In this document: in pieces, positions 35,101 to 44,013 of the stretch
How the letters are laid out: every line of letters begins with the position of its first letter
Position numbering within the stretch: position 1 is the stretch's first letter
From: Sinorhizobium sp. RAC02
GTDB taxonomy: Bacteria; Pseudomonadota; Alphaproteobacteria; Rhizobiales; Rhizobiaceae
DNA: 64,000 bases
Assembly: GCF_001713395.1 (NCBI RefSeq)
Contig: NZ_CP016452.1
Location: 682,001-746,000, forward strand
Direction of reading: 5' to 3'
Made by a program: the position numbers and the translations under genes
Notes under the pieces: model-generated
Told to the model about the DNA's origin: nothing
Seen by the model: only the letters and a program-made list of their open reading frames with translations
The model's database searches: none

Positions 35101-38100
35101 ACCGCGGCAACCTCCGGAAAACGCACGCGACTGACCCTTGCCGGTTTCTACCACGATATGGCGGGTGGCACGGTTGTGGCATTGATCCTGCTGGCGGCCG
35201 CCGTTGCGTTTTCGCCGGCCGCCTGGCCGCTAGCACTGGTCCTGTCTCTGCTCTGGCTTGCCGCACCCGCCATCGCGCTCTGGGTCAGTCGGTCCCCGAC
35301 GGCAAGACCGGGCAAGGTGCTTTCGGACACCGATGCGGCACAGTTCCGGCTGGTTGCGCGGCGCACCTGGCGGTTTTTCGAAACCTTCGTCACGCCGACG
35401 GACAACATGCTGCCGCCGGACAATTTCCAGGAAACACCGGCACCGGTCATCGCACACCGCACCTCGCCGACCAATATCGGCCTCTACTTCCTATCAACGG
35501 TTGCCGCCCGCGATTTTGGCTGGATTGGCACCCTCAAAGCGCTCGAACGGCTGGAAGCGAGCTTCACGACACTCAAGCGGCTCGACCGTTTCAACGGGCA
35601 TTTCTTCAACTGGTACGATACGCGTGATCTCAGGACCCTCGAACCGGCCTATGTGTCGTCGGTCGACAGCGGCAATCTCGCCGGCCACCTGATCGCGCTG
35701 GCGAATGCCTGTGAGGAATGGGCCGAGGCGCCCCCCGCTGAAAATGTCCAGGGTTTTCGTGATACGCTGGCGCTCTCCCGCATGGCGCTTGCCGAGATAC
35801 CCGGAAAACAGAGTGCCGGCCTCGCATCGGTTTTCGACGAGATCGAAACCCTGCTGGGCGGCCCGCAATCCATCGAGGCCACAACGCCCGCCTTGGCACG
35901 CCTTCTCGACAAGGCGCTGAAGCTGGCGCAGCAGACTGGACCTGCCGATAGCGGTACGACCGCCGAGCTTTTGTTCTGGATTGCCGCACTCGCACGCTCC
36001 GTCACCCAGGCGGCGCGCGACCGGCAGGCCTTGCATGACGATGCCGTATCCCTGAAGCAGCGGCTTCAGGCGGTTGCGGACACGGCCCGCTCGATGGCGC
36101 TCGACATGGATTTCGCCTTCCTGTTCGATCCGGACAGGAAGCTGCTGTCGATCGGCTATTCGCTCGCCGACAACGGCCTCGACCGGAATTGCTACGACCT
36201 GCTGGCCTCCGAAGCGCGCCTTGCGAGCTTCTTCGCCATCGCCAAGGGCGATATCAGCACGCGGCACTGGTTCCGCCTCGGCAGGGCGGCCACGCCGCTC
36301 GGCAGCGGGTCGGCGCTGATCTCCTGGTCGGGCTCGATGTTCGAATACCTCATGCCGTCGCTGGTGATGCGCGCGCCTTCGGGAAGCCTGCTTGCCGACA
36401 CCAACCGGCTGATCGTGGCGCGCCAGGAAGACTATGGGCGGTCGCGGGATGTGCCGTGGGGCGTATCGGAATCGGCCTATAATGCGCGCGACATCGAGTT
36501 CACCTACCAATATTCCAATTTTGGCGTGCCGGGACTGGGCCTCAAGCGCGGGCTGTCGGGCAACATGGTCGTCGCCCCCTATGCCACCGGCCTTGCCGCC
36601 ATGGTCGATCCCCATGCGGCACTCGATAATTACAAGCGCCTGGAGGCACTGGGTGCCCGGGGCGTGCACGGTTTCTACGAGGCGCTGGACTTCACCCGCG
36701 CCCGTCTGCCTGAAAACGAGAGCGTCGAAGTCATCCGCAGCTACATGGCCCACCACCAGGGCATGACCATCGTCGCCATCGCCGTGCTGCTGCAGGACGG
36801 GCGCATGCGCAGCCGGTTCCACCGCGAGCCGATGATCATGGCCAGCGAACTGCTGCTGTCGGAACGTATGCCGCGCGATGTTGCGATCGCCCGCCCGCGG
36901 GCAGAAGAGGTCAAGGCGTCTGCCGGCATCTCGCTGAACCCCGCGCCATCGGTTCGCCGACTGCAATTGCCCGTCGCCGGCGCGCCGGTGACGCATCTGC
37001 TGTCCAACGGCCGTTATGCGGTCATGGTGACGGCATCGGGCGGCGGCTACAGCCGCTGGCGCGACATCGCCGTCACGCGCTGGCGCGAGGATGCAACCCT
37101 CGACGACTGTGGTGCCTTCATCTTCCTCAGGGACATGCAGAGCGGCATGGTCTTTTCCCCCGTCGCACCGGCGACCGGCGACAGGGCCGAGACTTCGGTG
37201 GTCTTCGGGGAGGACCATGCGCAATACATCCGCCATGACGATACGCTGACGACGGAGATGGATGTCATCGTTTCGGGAGAGGACGACGGCGAGGTACGCC
37301 GCATCTGCCTCACCAACAGCGGGCGACGGGCGCGCGACATCGAACTGACCTCCTACGCCGAACTGGTGCTCGCCACCACGGCGACCGATAATGCGCATCC
37401 CGCCTTCGCCAAGATGTTCGTCGAGACCGAACATCTCGCCGAATACGGCGCGCTCATCGCGACGCGCCGCCGCCGGACGCCCGCGGAACCCGAGATCTGG
37501 GCCGCCCACTTCGCCGTGGTCGAGGGCGATGCGATCGCCGATCCGCAATACGAATCCGACCGCGCCCGTTTCCTCGGGCGCAACCGCTCCATGGCCACCG
37601 CCGCCGCCATCCATGACGGGCAGGCGCTGTCCAACACCGCGGGAACGGTGCTCGACCCGATCTTTTCGCTGCGCCACAGCATAAGGGTTCTCCCTGGCAA
37701 GGTGGCGCGGGTCGCCTTCTGGACGATCGTCGCAGGCTCGCGGGAGGAGCTTCTCGAACGCATCGACAAACATCACGACAGGAGCGCCTTCGAGCGGGCG
37801 AAGACGCTGGCCTGGACCCAGGCGCAGGTGCAGCTTCACCATCTCGCCGTGGATCTCGAGGAGGCGGCGGACTTCCAGCGTCTGGCGGCGCCCATCCTTT
37901 ATGCCGATCCGCGCTTCCGCCCAGCCTCGGACGCCATTCTCGCCGGTGCCGGTCCGCAATCCGGTCTCTGGCCCTATGGCATCTCGGGCGACCTGCCGAT
38001 CGTGTTGTTCCGCATCGACGACGTCGAGGACCTTCCTCAGCTGCGCCAGATGCTGCGTGCCCACGAATATTGGCGCATCAAGCGCCTTGCCGTCGATCTG

Positions 38101-40827
38101 GTGATCGTCAACGAGCGGGGTGCCTCCTATGTGCAGGACCTGCAAAACGCCATAGAGGCGGCCGTCCGCTCCAGCCAGTCCCGCCCCCGTTTCGGCGATG
38201 TTCCGGCACAGGGTGCGGTGTACGTGCTGCGCGCCGACTTCCTGAACCAGGACACGAAGAACCTGCTGCGCGCGACCGCGCGCGTCGTTCTGGCGGCCCA
38301 CCGCGGCCTGATCGTCGACCAGCTCGCGCGTCTGTCCGGGGTGGTCGAGCGGGCGGTTCCGCTGGTCACCCGCCTGCAGTCGAGGCCCTCGGCCGAAACG
38401 GTGGCCCAACCCGAAGCACTCGAGTTCTTCAACGGACTGGGGGGATTTGGCGCAAACGGTAAGGAGTATGTCACCGTCCTGGAAGGTGGTTCGACGACCC
38501 CGATGCCGTGGATCAATGTGATCACCAACCCTGCCTTCGGCTTCCAGGTGTCGAGCGACGGCAGCGCCTATACCTGGGCCGACAACAGCCGCGAGAACCA
38601 GATCACGCAATGGTCCAACGATCCGGTCGTCGACCCGTCCGGCGAGGCGCTCTATATCCGCGACGAGGACACACTCGACCTCTGGAGCCCGACGGCCCAA
38701 CCGATCCGGGATGCGGGGCGGTACGTGGCGCGCCACGGCTTCGGCTATAGCCGCTTCAGCCACCGGGCGCACGGCATCGAAAGCCAGCTGCTCTCCTATG
38801 TGCCACTCGCCGACCCGATCCGCATTTCGCGGCTGACGCTCACCAACCATTCGTCCCGGCCGCGCCGCCTGTCGGTCACAAGCTATGCCGAATGGGTGCT
38901 GGGCACGCAACGCGGGGCAAATGGACCCTTCGTATCGACCTCTCTCGACACCGAGACAGGGGCGATCCTTGCCCGCAATCGCTGGGCCACGGCCTTTCCC
39001 GGCCGTGTCGCCTTTGCCGATCTTGGCGGACGACAGACCGCCTGGACCGCCGACCGTGCGGAATTCCTCGGGCGCAATGGCAGCCCCGCAATGCCCGCGG
39101 CCCTCAGAGATCGAGTAGCGCTCGGTGCGAAGGTCGGCGCGGGCCTTGATCCGTGCGCGGCCTTGCAATGCATGATCGAACTCGGCGCCGGTGAAAGCGT
39201 CGAGATCGTCTCCTTCCTCGGCCAGGTCGCTTCAGTCGAGGAGGCCGGCGCACTCGTTACCCGCTATCGCGCCACAGACCTGGACGCGGTGCTGGCAGAG
39301 GTTGCCGGGCACTGGCAAACGGTCCTTGAGACCATTCAGGTCCGGACGCCGGATCGGGCGATGGACATCATGCTCAACGGTTGGCTGCTTTACCAGACGC
39401 TCGCCTGCCGGATATGGGCGCGCTCCGCCTTCTATCAGGCAAGCGGTGCCTATGGCTTCCGCGATCAGTTACAGGACGGCATGGCGCTGGCCTTCACCCG
39501 ACCGGAGGAGACGCGTGCGCATATCCTGCGCGCCGCCGGACGGCAATTTGCCGAAGGGGACACGCAGCATTGGTGGCTGCCCCATTCGGGCGCCGGCGTG
39601 CGCACCCGGATTTCCGACGACCGGGTCTGGCTCGCCTTCGCCGCCGCGACCTATATCGCAACGGCCGACGATGCGGCGATCCTCGACGAGAGCGTACCGT
39701 TTCTCGACGGTCCTGCCCTCGGTGAAGGGGAGCATGACGCCTTCTTCCAGCCGACGCCGTCCGGTGAGGCCGCCTCCCTCTTCGAACATTGCGCCCGCGG
39801 CCTCGACCAAGCAATCGCGCTCACCGGCAGGCATGGCCTGCCCCTGATGGGCACCGGCGACTGGAACGACGGCATGAACCGGGTGGGCGAGGGCGGGGAG
39901 GGCGAAAGCGTATGGCTCGGCTGGCTGCTGATCCGCACGATCGACCTGTTCGTGCCGCTTGCCGAGACCCGTGACCGTGACCGCGCGGCGCGCTGGAAAG
40001 CGCGTGCCACAGCGCTCAAAACCTCTGTCGAGCGCGAAGCCTGGGATGGGGCCTGGTACCGGCGCGCCACCTTCGACGACGGCACGTGGCTGGGCTCGAA
40101 GGATAGTGATGAGTGCCGGATCGACAGTATCGCCCAATCCTGGGCCGTCCTGTCAGGAGCGGCCGATCCCGAACGGGCCAAAACCGCCATGGCGTCGCTG
40201 GAAAGCCACCTGATCCGCAAGGAGGACAGCCTCGCCCTCCTCTTCACGCCACCTTTCGACACCACCCCACGCGATCCGGGCTACATCAAGGGATACCCGC
40301 CCGGCCTGCGGGAGAACGGCGGCCAGTACAGCCACGCCGCCATGTGGGCCATCCTGGCCTTCGCCCGGCTGAGAGAGGGTGACAAGGCACATGATCTCTT
40401 CGGCCTCCTGAATCCGATCACTCATGCAAACACGCCCGAGGCGGCAGCGCGCTACAAGGTCGAGCCGTATGTGGTCGCCGCCGATGTCTATTCGATCGCC
40501 CCCCATGTCGGGCGTGGCGGCTGGACATGGTATACCGGTTCCGCCGCCTGGATGTACCGCGCCGGCATCGAGGGCATCCTCGGCCTGCGCAAGGAAGGCG
40601 CAGTCCTCGTCATAGAGCCTTGCCTGCCGAAGTCATGGCCGCAGTTCGAGGTGACACTCAGAATGGGCGAAACCCGATACGATATCCGCGTGGAAAGAAC
40701 AGCGGATTGGGCGGGTGGCTCGCCCTGCGCAACGTTGGATGGCTCGATGCTGCCTTATGCGGACACAGCAGTGCACGCGCCCCTTGATGGGCGTGACCAC
40801 ACTCTGCTTATCCAGGGGTACCGGTGA
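32197..40827 (+). CDS. ndvB: Cyclic beta-1,2-glucan synthase (NdvB/ChvB type)
   Basis: A membrane enzyme of about 2876 residues (S. meliloti NdvB is about 2830). It makes, elongates and cyclises periplasmic beta-1,2-glucan from UDP-glucose. Order: N-terminal region (1-440); membrane helices (about 450-515); GT84 glycosyltransferase (about 540-830) with VVVPTLLSSR, TLDADTKLPRD and the RQHRWTRGDWQ signature; more helices (about 865-905 and 988-1030); glycoamylase-type domain (about 1380-1530, DVPWGVSESAYNARD, SYMAHHQGM); two beta-sandwich repeats; and a C-terminal GH94 phosphorylase-like domain (GTGDWNDGMNRVG at about 2552) that controls chain length. ATG 32197 is favoured (GAGG seven bases upstream). 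It may be a paralogue of the housekeeping copy. Confidence 0.93.
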   Translation: MARGQEHDIEDSGHSETLVLPEKLVAERSPTPDTGAKPIRKELPAHREKGEVAKRTSGFRFHRTSRSPWNDPIPVREELFGIERLEQHAATLALAQPVTRWPPSVQSLHKRLKNNAAVLLAAYRASAFEVENERGVVPAAEWLLDNYHLIEQQIREIHDDLPPNYYRQLPKLAEGPFAGYPRVFGIAWAFVAHTDSHFDPETLVRFICAYQKIQPLTIGELWAVAITLRIVLVENLRRLADQITAGRRMRAEADALADRLLAEDAGRDVLQKMSDDPLPELLAAQLAKRLRDQDPSTTPAHGWLEMRLARQGTSVDAVVRHAQQRQGASNVTIRNIITSMRLISDVDWADLFESVSLVDTRLTTDGSFAHMDFATRNLYRSAIEDLARGSDMSELEIAGHALEAARKAPVEGIAATEAERMADPGYHLIAEGRPALERVVGFRQPRRLMFGRLVARVGIAAYVGAIGLVTVLLLALALMLLSSFGLFPLAMVSFALLALLPATDIATALVNRCVSWSHGAVGLPGMELSQGVPQVSRTLVVVPTLLSSRADLLEQIERLEVHHLSGAGGDLSFALLTDGKDASQEIVEGDAALLDLAVAAMADLNVRHGPGPAGDRFLLLHRRRRFNASEGVWMGWERKRGKLHELNRLLRGATDTSFMMLAGKPPTVPPEVRYVITLDADTKLPRDTALRLIGKMAHPLNRPRFDIGQQRIVDGYAIIQPRVTPSLPVGREGSLYQRVFSAPGGMDPYAAAVSDVYQDLFGEGSYTGKGIYDVDAFEAALAGRIPDNTLLSHDLFEGTFARAGLASDVEVVDDFPSRYDVAARRQHRWTRGDWQLLPWIFGKWTLPALGRGKMLDNLRRTLIAPSTFLALVACCAMPLQAGIVGALMLASSIAIPAFLPVLFAILPRRSGLQLNSHAIRLATDIKLAAMQTALGLAFLPDQAWRNSDAIVRTFYRMLVTRRKLLEWTTAATSGKRTRLTLAGFYHDMAGGTVVALILLAAAVAFSPAAWPLALVLSLLWLAAPAIALWVSRSPTARPGKVLSDTDAAQFRLVARRTWRFFETFVTPTDNMLPPDNFQETPAPVIAHRTSPTNIGLYFLSTVAARDFGWIGTLKALERLEASFTTLKRLDRFNGHFFNWYDTRDLRTLEPAYVSSVDSGNLAGHLIALANACEEWAEAPPAENVQGFRDTLALSRMALAEIPGKQSAGLASVFDEIETLLGGPQSIEATTPALARLLDKALKLAQQTGPADSGTTAELLFWIAALARSVTQAARDRQALHDDAVSLKQRLQAVADTARSMALDMDFAFLFDPDRKLLSIGYSLADNGLDRNCYDLLASEARLASFFAIAKGDISTRHWFRLGRAATPLGSGSALISWSGSMFEYLMPSLVMRAPSGSLLADTNRLIVARQEDYGRSRDVPWGVSESAYNARDIEFTYQYSNFGVPGLGLKRGLSGNMVVAPYATGLAAMVDPHAALDNYKRLEALGARGVHGFYEALDFTRARLPENESVEVIRSYMAHHQGMTIVAIAVLLQDGRMRSRFHREPMIMASELLLSERMPRDVAIARPRAEEVKASAGISLNPAPSVRRLQLPVAGAPVTHLLSNGRYAVMVTASGGGYSRWRDIAVTRWREDATLDDCGAFIFLRDMQSGMVFSPVAPATGDRAETSVVFGEDHAQYIRHDDTLTTEMDVIVSGEDDGEVRRICLTNSGRRARDIELTSYAELVLATTATDNAHPAFAKMFVETEHLAEYGALIATRRRRTPAEPEIWAAHFAVVEGDAIADPQYESDRARFLGRNRSMATAAAIHDGQALSNTAGTVLDPIFSLRHSIRVLPGKVARVAFWTIVAGSREELLERIDKHHDRSAFERAKTLAWTQAQVQLHHLAVDLEEAADFQRLAAPILYADPRFRPASDAILAGAGPQSGLWPYGISGDLPIVLFRIDDVEDLPQLRQMLRAHEYWRIKRLAVDLVIVNERGASYVQDLQNAIEAAVRSSQSRPRFGDVPAQGAVYVLRADFLNQDTKNLLRATARVVLAAHRGLIVDQLARLSGVVERAVPLVTRLQSRPSAETVAQPEALEFFNGLGGFGANGKEYVTVLEGGSTTPMPWINVITNPAFGFQVSSDGSAYTWADNSRENQITQWSNDPVVDPSGEALYIRDEDTLDLWSPTAQPIRDAGRYVARHGFGYSRFSHRAHGIESQLLSYVPLADPIRISRLTLTNHSSRPRRLSVTSYAEWVLGTQRGANGPFVSTSLDTETGAILARNRWATAFPGRVAFADLGGRQTAWTADRAEFLGRNGSPAMPAALRDRVALGAKVGAGLDPCAALQCMIELGAGESVEIVSFLGQVASVEEAGALVTRYRATDLDAVLAEVAGHWQTVLETIQVRTPDRAMDIMLNGWLLYQTLACRIWARSAFYQASGAYGFRDQLQDGMALAFTRPEETRAHILRAAGRQFAEGDTQHWWLPHSGAGVRTRISDDRVWLAFAAATYIATADDAAILDESVPFLDGPALGEGEHDAFFQPTPSGEAASLFEHCARGLDQAIALTGRHGLPLMGTGDWNDGMNRVGEGGEGESVWLGWLLIRTIDLFVPLAETRDRDRAARWKARATALKTSVEREAWDGAWYRRATFDDGTWLGSKDSDECRIDSIAQSWAVLSGAADPERAKTAMASLESHLIRKEDSLALLFTPPFDTTPRDPGYIKGYPPGLRENGGQYSHAAMWAILAFARLREGDKAHDLFGLLNPITHANTPEAAARYKVEPYVVAADVYSIAPHVGRGGWTWYTGSAAWMYRAGIEGILGLRKEGAVLVIEPCLPKSWPQFEVTLRMGETRYDIRVERTADWAGGSPCATLDGSMLPYADTAVHAPLDGRDHTLLIQGYR

Positions 40828-41302
40828 GGAAAGCCAACCATATGAATGTCGAGTGCGCTTGCTGACTACCAGGGCATTGAAGAAGCACCAAAGTCCCCCT
40901 GTCCGAAAATGAGGAGGATCTGCTGACTGAGGGCGATGGTGCCGGAAATGGTTTTGACAAGTTGCATTGAAGCATGAGCATCACCTGATCGTCAATCGGC
41001 GCGGAATGTGGACCCTTTATCGGCGTCAAATCTTCACCCCCTTTAGACGATTAGAGGTTGGCCTGCCGGCGCTGGCCATGGGGAGAATGCGGAAGTTCAC
41101 AATGTCCAGGTTCCCATCGACACAGCCCGCGCTAGTGAAATGGAAAGGTGCTGGAAGGTTCTGCGCGATACACCGTCGTCAAACTTGCTTTACGGAGTCA
41201 GACAATCCGCCTGGCCATCGCTGGCTCTGCCTCAGACGCATCGCATTGGAACAAAGGTCAAGTTTGGTGAGTTTTTACGACGGTAAACATCAGGAGGCTC
41301 AA
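40828..41302. other. Gap with repeat copy B and an IS21-like end
   Basis: About 475 bases without a supported gene. At about 41004-41045 the sequence GGAATGTGGACCC and TTATCGGCGTCAAAT..TTCACCCCC resembles the outer end of IS21-family elements, with no transposase left. Immediately after it comes dispersed repeat copy B (41061-41172). Confidence 0.4.
41061..41172 (+). repeat. Dispersed degenerate repeat, copy B
   Basis: Partner of 25327-25450, same orientation. Shared blocks include CACAATGTCCA, ATCGACACAGCCC and TGGAAGGTTC. It adjoins an IS21-like end, which hints that the repeat could have been moved by, or belonged to, a mobile element. Confidence 0.6.
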
Positions 41303-41554
41303 ATGAAGAAGATCATCATCCTCGCCTGCATGGGGCTGTCGCTGGCGGCATGCACTGCGACGGAGCGTGGCGCTGGTATCGGCGCGGCAACCGGCGCAGT
41401 CGTTGGAGGGGTCGCGACCGGCAACGTTCGTGGTGCAGCGGTCGGCGCAGCAGTTGGCGGAGTGGCGGGCGCCCTAATCGGCAATGTCGCTAACCAACCC
41501 GGCCAGTGCTACTACCGCGACCGTTATGGCAATCGCTATATCGATCGCTGCTGA
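41303..41554 (+). CDS. Small outer-membrane-type lipoprotein with glycine zipper
   Basis: An 83-residue lipoprotein: signal peptide MKKIIILACMGLSLAAC with lipobox LAAC, then a long Gly/Ala/Val zipper (GAGIGAATGAVVGG, AAVGAAVGGVAGALIG) and a short C-terminal tail with Tyr and two Cys (CYYRDRYGNRY). Glycine-zipper lipoproteins such as SlyB/OsmB-like proteins sit in the outer membrane and respond to envelope stress. ATG 41303 follows CAGGAGG. Confidence 0.85.
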   Translation: MKKIIILACMGLSLAACTATERGAGIGAATGAVVGGVATGNVRGAAVGAAVGGVAGALIGNVANQPGQCYYRDRYGNRYIDRC

Positions 41555-41833
41555 CTGTCACCGTAGCCTTCAAGTGCTGGGTTGTGGCCCGACGTCGTTC
41601 CGCGGCCGCGTCGAGCGGGCGCGGTCGTGAAAGGAGCGGTGATCGCGCAAATGCTAGGGCTATCCGCATCGAGCCCATAACATATCTGTAAAGGTTAGTT
41701 TGTTGCGCACGCAAGCATGCCAGCCGATTTGGAATGTGCGAACTTTGGCTAGGCTCCTCGCACCCATAGTGCCAGCCGTGGTGCACTGCAATCTGGCGAT
41801 GCGCGATCACATGGTTTGACGACGGGTTGCAGG

Positions 41834-42376
41834 ATGGATGAACGTTTCTTCGCACGTGACGTGGTCAGCGTCGCCGTGGATCTCCTGGGGGCACGCCTGC
41901 TGATCGATGGCGCGGGAGGGCGCATCGTGGAAACTGAGGCCTATCGCCAGGACGACGAGGCATCCCATAGTTTTCGCGGGCAGACGGCGGCAAACGCTGC
42001 GATGTTTGGTGAAGCGGGCCGCGCCTATGTCTATCGCTCCTATGGCCTGCACTGGTGCTTCAACATCGTCTGCCAGCGGGGTAGCGCGGTGCTCATCCGC
42101 GCTCTGGAGCCGACGCACGGGCTTGGGGCGATGATGGAGCGGCGGTCCATAACCGAAGCGCGCAAGCTCTGCGCCGGGCCGGGCAATCTGTGCAAGGCAC
42201 TCGGCGTCACCGTCGGCATGAACGGGCTTTCGGTTTTCCACGCACCTTTTTCCCTGAAACCCCCATCCGAGGCGCCTGTATCGGCGAGCGGTGTCCGTAT
42301 CGGGATCAGTAAGGCTGCCGAACGCCCCTGGCGTTTCGCCGTGAAAGGGTCGCCTTCTTTGAGCAGGCCGATCTGA
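41834..42376 (+). CDS. mpg: 3-methyladenine DNA glycosylase (AAG/Mpg family)
   Basis: A 180-residue glycosylase that removes alkylated purines. Family motifs: FFARDVVSVAVDLLGARLL at the start, IVETEAYRQDDEASHSFRG (catalytic Glu), MFGEAGRAYVYRSYGLHWCFNIV, VLIRALEP and CAGPGNLCKALGV. ATG 41834 is preferred; TTG 41816 would add six residues. The last residues are a little shorter than in longer homologues. It converges with a sensor-kinase gene 12 bases away and adds to the repair content of the window. Confidence 0.93.
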   Translation: MDERFFARDVVSVAVDLLGARLLIDGAGGRIVETEAYRQDDEASHSFRGQTAANAAMFGEAGRAYVYRSYGLHWCFNIVCQRGSAVLIRALEPTHGLGAMMERRSITEARKLCAGPGNLCKALGVTVGMNGLSVFHAPFSLKPPSEAPVSASGVRIGISKAAERPWRFAVKGSPSLSRPI

Positions 42377-42388
42377 CCCTTGGCGTGC

Positions 42389-43927
42389 CTAGATCTCCAC
42401 GATCTCCAACTCCGCGGTGAAGGTCGTTCCATTGCTTCCGTCAAATATGTGGGTGCCGTTCAACTGATTGACGACGCCCCGGATCAGGCGGCTTCCCATG
42501 CCCTGCTTTATGGTTTGAGGATCAAAGCCGATGCCGTTGTCGTGGACGGTAAGTCGGGCTCGTCGCTCCCCGACAGCTTTGAGTGCGATGGAAATCCGGC
42601 CTTCGCGGCCCTCCGGAAAAGCATATTTCAGAATGTTGGTCAGGAGTTCGCTTGTCAGCAGGGCAAGTGGGGTGGCGTTGTCGGCCGAGACGGCAAGCTC
42701 GTCGATATCGTAATCCACTTTCACGGGCGCGCCATAGGCGGTGATCAGTTTCTCCGTCACCGATGTCATCAGGTCCCGTGCACGGAGGCGAGAAAATTCA
42801 TCATGCCTGTAGATCTGCTCATGCACGGCGACCATGGAGGAGATGCGATCGGTCAGCGATTGCTGGATATCCGGGGCCAGGCGTTGCAGCTGGATGACGC
42901 TCTGGACGGCTTGCAGGTTATTCTTGACGCGGTGGTGGATCTCGCGAAGGAGCAACTGATTGTCCGCAAGGGCATTGCGGAGCAGCTGGGACTGCGCGGC
43001 ATCGCGTTGTCGAAGGTGGCGGATCCACTGGCCGGCGGCAAGGAGGCTGACGCTTGCGAGAATAAGCACCGAGACCGCCACCGTCACATCCCGCCAGAAG
43101 CGCTGGATGCCGAAATCGTAGTCCGCGGAGGCGAGCGCGATCAGCCCGGTACCATCGACGGTTCGATAGGCGACGATGCGGTGGGCGCCGTCGACGGGCG
43201 AGATGGCGTCATAGGTGCCGGCCGCGGCCTTGGGGAGGTAATTGGTGAAGAGCACGTATTTGCTCATGTCGAGCGGCCCGTCGGCAAGCGGGTAGCGGGC
43301 GACGAGCTGGCCGTCTGAGCGGACGAAACTGACGGTGGAGTTCGGGCCGAGATCGACGGCCTCCCAGACATCGGCCAGCACCTTCACCTCGAAGGAAACC
43401 ACGGCGGCACCGGCAAAACGGCCGTTCCGCTCCAGCCTGCGGCTGAAGGCAAAGATCTGCTCGCCGTTAAGGCGGCTGATCAGCAGGCTTGAAATGTGCT
43501 TCTTGGCGCCCTTTTCCAGCTCCGAGAAATACGGCCGGTCGACAATGCTGATCGGCTTGACCATCGGATCGGTCGAATAAAGCGTCAGCCCCGTATCATC
43601 GACCACATAGGCCTTGACCTGGCCCGGCAGGTCGGCGACCGCCTCGTCGATGTTGTGCACCTTGGCGGATGCTGGCGGTACGATGTTCTCGCCAAGCGTC
43701 TCGTCGATGCGCTGAAGGGCCTGACGTGCCAGAGAATCGAGCAGGGACACGTTGCTGGCAACGATCTTGGAGGCGGCGACCGCCCGCTCCTCGGTGCGGC
43801 GGACCGCATCCCGATAGCTCGTGTTGAGCCACAGGCCGAGCATGAGGACAAGCGAGACGAACATCGCAACGATGATCATCGCAGCCGCTCTTGCCAGCGT
43901 GAAATGAATGTTCAGCCCGCGCAGCAC
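42389..43927 (-). CDS. Membrane sensor histidine kinase (Cache, HisKA_2)
   Basis: A 512-residue kinase. Transmembrane helix at about 13-35, a periplasmic double-Cache sensor (about 40-275, with VDDTGLTLYSTDP, VDRPYFSELEKGAKKHISS, AFSRRLERNGRFAGA), second helix (about 280-302), then the HisKA_2 box LREIHHRVKNNLQAVQSVIQLQ with phospho-His near 330, and an HATPase with LTSELLTNILKYAFP and HDNGIGFD. This class often signals to PhyR-type or stand-alone receivers. No receiver gene is adjacent; the next gene upstream is another kinase, 87 bases away, same strand. Confidence 0.92.
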   Translation of the reverse strand: MLRGLNIHFTLARAAAMIIVAMFVSLVLMLGLWLNTSYRDAVRRTEERAVAASKIVASNVSLLDSLARQALQRIDETLGENIVPPASAKVHNIDEAVADLPGQVKAYVVDDTGLTLYSTDPMVKPISIVDRPYFSELEKGAKKHISSLLISRLNGEQIFAFSRRLERNGRFAGAAVVSFEVKVLADVWEAVDLGPNSTVSFVRSDGQLVARYPLADGPLDMSKYVLFTNYLPKAAAGTYDAISPVDGAHRIVAYRTVDGTGLIALASADYDFGIQRFWRDVTVAVSVLILASVSLLAAGQWIRHLRQRDAAQSQLLRNALADNQLLLREIHHRVKNNLQAVQSVIQLQRLAPDIQQSLTDRISSMVAVHEQIYRHDEFSRLRARDLMTSVTEKLITAYGAPVKVDYDIDELAVSADNATPLALLTSELLTNILKYAFPEGREGRISIALKAVGERRARLTVHDNGIGFDPQTIKQGMGSRLIRGVVNQLNGTHIFDGSNGTTFTAELEIVEI

Positions 43928-44013
43928 TGCTATCCCCCAAGTGCATCGATCTTAACGAGAAGGGTTGGGTGTGTCGCTGCTTTTTGTCAAACCCACCGGG
44001 CCGGTCATCTATC

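Noticed and set aside
35494..39168. A very long leftward open frame (over 1200 codons) opposite the cyclic glucan synthase
   Set aside because: It mirrors codon-position GC bias of the real + strand gene, has no family motifs and is rich in Arg/Gly/His, as shadow frames are in high-GC DNA.
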